From positions 4,063,501 to 4,127,500 of the forward strand of contig NZ_LT629784.1 in assembly GCF_900105595.1 (NCBI RefSeq): a stretch of 64,000 nucleotides of DNA, written 5' to 3'. Below, in pieces: positions 60,630 through 64,000 of this stretch; the first letter of the stretch is position 1; each line of letters begins with the position of its first letter. Source of the stretch: Stappia sp. ES.058. GTDB taxonomy: Bacteria; Pseudomonadota; Alphaproteobacteria; Rhizobiales; Stappiaceae. The notes under the pieces are model-generated. The model had not been told where the DNA came from and ran no database searches. It saw only the letters and a program-made list of their open reading frames with translations. The position numbers and the translations under genes are program-made.

Positions 60630-61124
60630 ATGTCCGCAAATCGCATCAAACTCGACAGTCCGCTCGTCGACGGACGCCAGTCGGAGATGGCCTCCCGCGT
60701 CTGGCGGGGCGCGGCCAGGCTTCTGCGCGCGCAAGGGTTTGCCTGTGTCGGCGAGGTGACGCTGGCCTCCGGTCGTCGCGCCGACCTTGCGGCGCTCGGG
60801 CCCGGCGGGGAACTGTGGATCGTGGAAGTGAAGTCATCGCTTGCGGATCTGCGCGCCGACAGCAAGTGGCCGGAGTATCGCGCCTATTGCGACCGTTTCT
60901 TTTTTGCCAGCCATGCCGACGTCGGCATCGAACCGTTTCCGGCCGATGCGGGATTCATTCTCTCCGATGGCTTTGGCGCGGAAATCCTGAGGGAGGCACC
61001 GGAGCACAGGCTCGCTGCGGCCCGGCGCAAGGCCGTGACGCTGCGTATTGCCCATGCTGCGGCAAACCGGCTCCACGACGCGCTCGACCCGGACCTGCGG
61101 ACGCTGTCGCTTGATATACTCTGA
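60630..61124 (+). CDS. mmcB: MmcB family DNA repair protein
   Basis: The 164-residue protein matches MmcB, an alphaproteobacterial DNA-repair protein with a PD-(D/E)XK nuclease-like fold that was first linked to mitomycin C resistance in Caulobacter. The catalytic pattern is visible as GRRADLAAL followed by ELWIVEVKSSLADL. The ATG at 60630 is preferred over a GTG at 60621. It converges with regA, six bases apart. Confidence 0.85.
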   Translation: MSANRIKLDSPLVDGRQSEMASRVWRGAARLLRAQGFACVGEVTLASGRRADLAALGPGGELWIVEVKSSLADLRADSKWPEYRAYCDRFFFASHADVGIEPFPADAGFILSDGFGAEILREAPEHRLAAARRKAVTLRIAHAAANRLHDALDPDLRTLSLDIL

Positions 61125-61130
61125 GCCGGC

Positions 61131-61682
61131 TCAGCGCGGCGCGCGTTTTGCCAAGATCCGCTGAAGCGTGCGACGGTGCATGTTGAGCCGGCGGGCTGTC
61201 TCCGAAACATTGCGTCCGCACAATTCATAGACGCGCTGGATATGTTCCCAGCGAACCCGGTCGGCCGACATCGGGTTTTCCGGCGGCGGCGCCTTGTCCT
61301 CGCCGGAAAATGTCAGCGCGGCGAGCACATCGTCGGCGTCGGCGGGTTTCGCCAGGTAGTCGACGGCACCGAGCTTGACCGCTGTTACGGCGGTCGCAAT
61401 ATTTCCGTATCCGGTGAGGATCACGATCCGCGCGTCCGGACGCCGTGCCCGCAAGGCTTCGACCACATCTAGCCCGCTGCCGTCTTCAAGGCGCATATCG
61501 ACCACGGCGTAGTCGGGCGCGCGCTTGCGCACGCTGTCCAGCGCCTCTCGCACGCTGTCTGCGGTTTCGGTTTCGAAGCCACGCTTTTCCATGGCTCGCG
61601 CCAGCCGTTGCTGGAACGGGTGGTCGTCATCGACGATCAGGAGATGTCCGATGCCGGTTTCGGTACTGGGTTCGTCGCTCAT
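61131..61682 (-). CDS. regA: Redox response regulator RegA/ActR/PrrA
   Basis: RegA is a global regulator of energy metabolism that acts with the kinase RegB. The 183-residue protein has a receiver domain (IVDDDHPFQQRLARAM, phospho-accepting Asp in YAVVDMRLEDGSGLDVVEAL, Lys in YLAKPADADD) and a C-terminal Fis-type helix-turn-helix (NVSETARRLNMHRRTLQRIL), which is nearly invariant in this family. It is 38 bases downstream of regB in the same direction. Confidence 0.94.
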   Translation of the reverse strand: MSDEPSTETGIGHLLIVDDDHPFQQRLARAMEKRGFETETADSVREALDSVRKRAPDYAVVDMRLEDGSGLDVVEALRARRPDARIVILTGYGNIATAVTAVKLGAVDYLAKPADADDVLAALTFSGEDKAPPPENPMSADRVRWEHIQRVYELCGRNVSETARRLNMHRRTLQRILAKRAPR

Positions 61683-61720
61683 TCTTGGCGCACCATCTTA
61701 TTCGTTGCATCTATGGTTTG

Positions 61721-63148
61721 TTATATGGAGCTTTGCGGATTGGGCAATTGCGCGCCCGTTCCTGCAGCTGCGGCACTTTCGCCCGCGCCATCATGCCACG
61801 TAACGGCGCCTGCGCCACGCCCGCTCTGCACGGGACCGCGCGGCCAGGCAATGCGCACCACGGCGCCACGAAGCGGAGGCGGGCGGTTTCTCAGCCGTAA
61901 ATCGGCTCCTGTGCGTTCCAGAAGCGTCTTGGCGATGAAGAAGCCGAGTCCGAGGCCTCCGCCGGTGTCGCCCTGGCCGGTTCGTTCATCGCGCGGGCCG
62001 CGGGCGGTCACGTAGGGCTCGCCCAGACGTGTAATGACGTGGGGTGCGAAGCCCGCACCGTCGTCGACGATCTCGATGGTGAGCTGTCGGGCGTCCCAGC
62101 GCGCGGTTATCGTCACGGCGCTCCGGGCAAAGTCGACCGCGTTCTCCAGGATGTTGCCGAGACCGTAATGGATCGCCGGATTGCGCATGCCCACGGGCTC
62201 GTCCCCCTCTCCCTGCATGTCGACCGCGATCTCGATGCCGAAGGCCCGGCACGGTTCGACAACCTCCTCCAGAAGATGGGAAAGCGGCTCGCCGCGAAAA
62301 TGCTGGTCGCGGTCATCGGACAGCGACGAAAGTTTCGAGAGGATGTCGCGGCAACGCTCGGCCTGCGACAGGATCAATGCAAGATCATCGTGCAGGGTCT
62401 CCGGGAGCCCCCTGTCCTCTGGCGCGCCTTTTATGTCGTGCATCAGTTCCTTGGCCGTCAGATAGACGGTCGCCAGCGGCGTTCCCAGTTCGTGAGCCGC
62501 GGCGGCGGCCAGACCGTCGAGCGCCTGCAGGTGCTGTTCGCGTGCGAGCACGAGCTCGCTCGCCGAAAGGGCGTCGGAGAGCTGACGGGCTTCCTCGGCG
62601 ACCCGGAAGGCATAGGCGCCCATGAAGGCGATCGAGCACATCAGCGCGACCCATACGCCTGTGGCATAGATCATGGGCAGCCGAAAAGTCTGGTCGTCCG
62701 GCCAGGGCAGCGGCAGGTGGACAAGCGCAAGTGTTGTTGCGATTGCGCCGGCATAAATGCCGAGCGCGACCGTCTTGCGTGACGAGAGGCCGGTGGCCGA
62801 CACCATGACCGGCGCAAGCAGAAGAAAGGCAAACGGGTTCCCGAGGCCGCCGGTCAGATAGAGAAGACCGCCGACTTGGGTGAGGTCATACCCCAGTTGC
62901 AGCGCGGCCGACCGCTCCGACAGCCGGTGCGACTGTGGCGTGCGCACCTTCACATAGATGTTGAGCCATGCCGAGGCGATCACGAGGGCAAGGCAGGGAA
63001 CGAGCGGAAGCGAATAACCGAGCCCGTAGTGGACGACCAGCAGGGCCGCGCTCTGGCCGGCAACGGCAAGCCAGCGCAGCCGGACGAGTGTGTCGAGCTT
63101 GAGGCGGCGGTGGGGCGAGCCGAGATCCGGGGTGTCGGTTTGAACCAT
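61721..63148 (-). CDS. regB: Redox sensor histidine kinase RegB/ActS/PrrB
   Basis: RegB senses the redox state of the respiratory chain and phosphorylates RegA. From the ATG at 63148 it has 475 residues, with six membrane helices in the first 185. The ubiquinone-binding motif GGLGNPFAFLLL (100-111), the H-box AAAAHELGTPLATVYL with His219, the redox-active Cys at 266 in SQAERCRDIL, and HATPase boxes NILENAVDFA and GGGLGLGFFIAKTL are all present. The open frame further upstream has no family sequence. The C-terminal 30 residues are Gly/Ala-rich. Confidence 0.93.
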   Translation of the reverse strand: MVQTDTPDLGSPHRRLKLDTLVRLRWLAVAGQSAALLVVHYGLGYSLPLVPCLALVIASAWLNIYVKVRTPQSHRLSERSAALQLGYDLTQVGGLLYLTGGLGNPFAFLLLAPVMVSATGLSSRKTVALGIYAGAIATTLALVHLPLPWPDDQTFRLPMIYATGVWVALMCSIAFMGAYAFRVAEEARQLSDALSASELVLAREQHLQALDGLAAAAAHELGTPLATVYLTAKELMHDIKGAPEDRGLPETLHDDLALILSQAERCRDILSKLSSLSDDRDQHFRGEPLSHLLEEVVEPCRAFGIEIAVDMQGEGDEPVGMRNPAIHYGLGNILENAVDFARSAVTITARWDARQLTIEIVDDGAGFAPHVITRLGEPYVTARGPRDERTGQGDTGGGLGLGFFIAKTLLERTGADLRLRNRPPPLRGAVVRIAWPRGPVQSGRGAGAVTWHDGAGESAAAAGTGAQLPNPQSSI

Positions 63149-63403
63149 GGGTGTTCCAGCGCAGGCGAGGGACGGCAGTTTGCAGCGGTTTTCGCTTGCC
63201 GGCGCACCTGCGTCAATCAAACCTTGTGCAGATCGTCCCCAGCATGCTAGCCACCCGGCGACGGATTTGCAGGTCCCGTCACGTGATCCGATGGACCTTG
63301 CGCGACGGAGTAGGCGCGACCGTGCCATTCTTGGCCTGGTCTGCCAAACGGCCGGACATCCGGATACGGTACGGATACGGCAAGACAAGACAGGACACCG
63401 ACA
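63149..63403. promoter_or_regulatory. Divergent region of regB and secB
   Basis: This 255-base region must contain promoters for both genes. Just before secB, an 11-base unit is repeated twice (63361-63382, CGGATACGGTA then CGGATACGGCA), followed by AAGACAAGACAGGACA. I could not identify reliable promoter elements. Confidence 0.4.
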
Positions 63404-63895
63404 ATGACCGAGACGAACGACGCGGCCGCGGGCCAGGCAACCGAGGGTGACGCAGCGCCCGGCATGAGCATCGTTGCGCAGTACATCAAGGATCTCTCCT
63501 TCGAAAACCCCAACGCACCGGGATCGCTGCAGCCCAAGGAGCAGCCGAAGCTCGACATCAACGTCAATGTTTCGGCTCAGCCGATGGGCGAGGGGCAGTA
63601 CGAGGTGGTGATGACGCTCACCGCCAATGCCAAGACGCCGGAGATGACCGTCTTCGCCATCGAATTGATCTACGCCGGCCTGTTCCGGGTCTCCGGCGTG
63701 CCGGAAGAGCACATTCATCCGTTCGTGCTGATCGAATGCCCGCGCATGCTCTTCCCCTTCGCGCGCAACATCCTGGCCGACGCATCGCGCAATGGCGGCT
63801 TCCCGCCGCTGATGCTCGATCCCATCGATTTTGCGGCGCTCTACCGGCAAAACATGGGGCAGGCAGGCGACGCTGCGGCCGCCAAGCCGAACTGA
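63404..63895 (+). CDS. secB: Protein-export chaperone SecB
   Basis: SecB is a tetrameric cytoplasmic chaperone that keeps secretory proteins unfolded and hands them to SecA. The 163-residue protein shows the family core: AQYIKDLSFENPNAP, KLDINVNVSAQPMGEGQYEV, a central strand region with YAGLFRV, and the C-terminal half LLIEC-like CPRMLFPFARNILADASRNG, then GGFPPLMLDPIDFAALYRQ. Length and order are normal. A terminator follows. Confidence 0.96.
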   Translation: MTETNDAAAGQATEGDAAPGMSIVAQYIKDLSFENPNAPGSLQPKEQPKLDINVNVSAQPMGEGQYEVVMTLTANAKTPEMTVFAIELIYAGLFRVSGVPEEHIHPFVLIECPRMLFPFARNILADASRNGGFPPLMLDPIDFAALYRQNMGQAGDAAAAKPN

Positions 63896-63945
63896 GGGAT
63901 CCGGATCCCCCTTGGACGATCTCGTCCGGGTCAGGCCATGAAATC

Positions 63946-63977
63946 AAGAAAGCCGCGGATGGTTCCGCGGCTTTCTT
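63946..63977 (+). terminator. Intrinsic terminator after secB
   Basis: AAGAAAGCCGCGGA pairs perfectly with TCCGCGGCTTTCTT around a TGGT loop, a 14-base stem ending in a T-rich half. It lies about 50 bases after the secB stop and could act in both directions. Confidence 0.85.
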
Positions 63978-64000
63978 CGTGTCGGGTCATCGCGTGCGCT

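Noticed and set aside
63149..63850. Long N-terminal extension of the regB frame across the secB gene
   Set aside because: It is the shadow of secB on the opposite strand. RegB family sequence begins shortly after the ATG at 63148.

Overview
This is a GC-rich window of about 64 kb from an alphaproteobacterial chromosome, most likely a member of the Hyphomicrobiales (Rhizobiales). The evidence is gene content: a C4-pathway 5-aminolevulinate synthase, a RegB/RegA (ActS/ActR) redox pair next to secB, an rsmI-small ORF-yraN-gshB cluster, an OlsB ornithine-lipid acyltransferase, a rhizobial-type GlpSTPQUV glycerol ABC transporter and a RutR-type pyrimidine regulator. I saw no rRNA, tRNA, CRISPR, phage or insertion sequence. 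The placement below order level is a guess.

Layout. 1-18.6 kb holds mostly housekeeping genes: a Bcr/CflA efflux pump, a class A penicillin-binding protein, two small acetyltransferase/DUF1330 genes, olsB, a hybrid histidine kinase, comM, gshB, yraN, an unlisted 57-residue membrane protein, rsmI, a divergent LppC-like lipoprotein, coaBC-dut, cysK, and a membrane-bound spermidine-synthase-like protein. Between the second acetyltransferase and olsB is a compact set of four related inverted repeats.

18.6-39.6 kb is a reductive pyrimidine degradation island. preT-preA (dihydropyrimidine dehydrogenase), dihydropyrimidinase, beta-ureidopropionase, a beta-alanine/pyruvate aminotransferase and a CoA-acylating (methyl)malonate-semialdehyde dehydrogenase give every step from uracil or thymine to acetyl-CoA or propionyl-CoA. 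A NitT/TauT-type ABC transporter with a THI5-like binding protein follows and probably imports the base. Two overlapping RutR-family repressors sit in the middle. Three RutR-like 16-bp palindromes lie in the promoter regions, two between the repressors and the catabolic operon and one in front of preT. A dCACHE chemoreceptor closes the island. Two related membrane proteins of unknown function are embedded in the transporter operon.

39.7-48.5 kb is a tricarboxylate module: TctCBA transporter, a lone periplasmic binding protein divergent from a TctD/TctE two-component system, a citryl-CoA-lyase-like enzyme and a family III CoA-transferase. Together they suggest uptake of a tricarboxylate, CoA activation and cleavage.

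48.5-57.2 kb is the glycerol system: glpR-glpD facing glpV-glpS-glpT-glpP-glpQ-glpU. GlpS and GlpT have complementary losses of ATPase motifs, which predicts one dead and one live ATP site. 57.3-64 kb returns to housekeeping genes: a Rap1a-like periplasmic protein, hemA, trpS, mmcB, regA-regB and secB.
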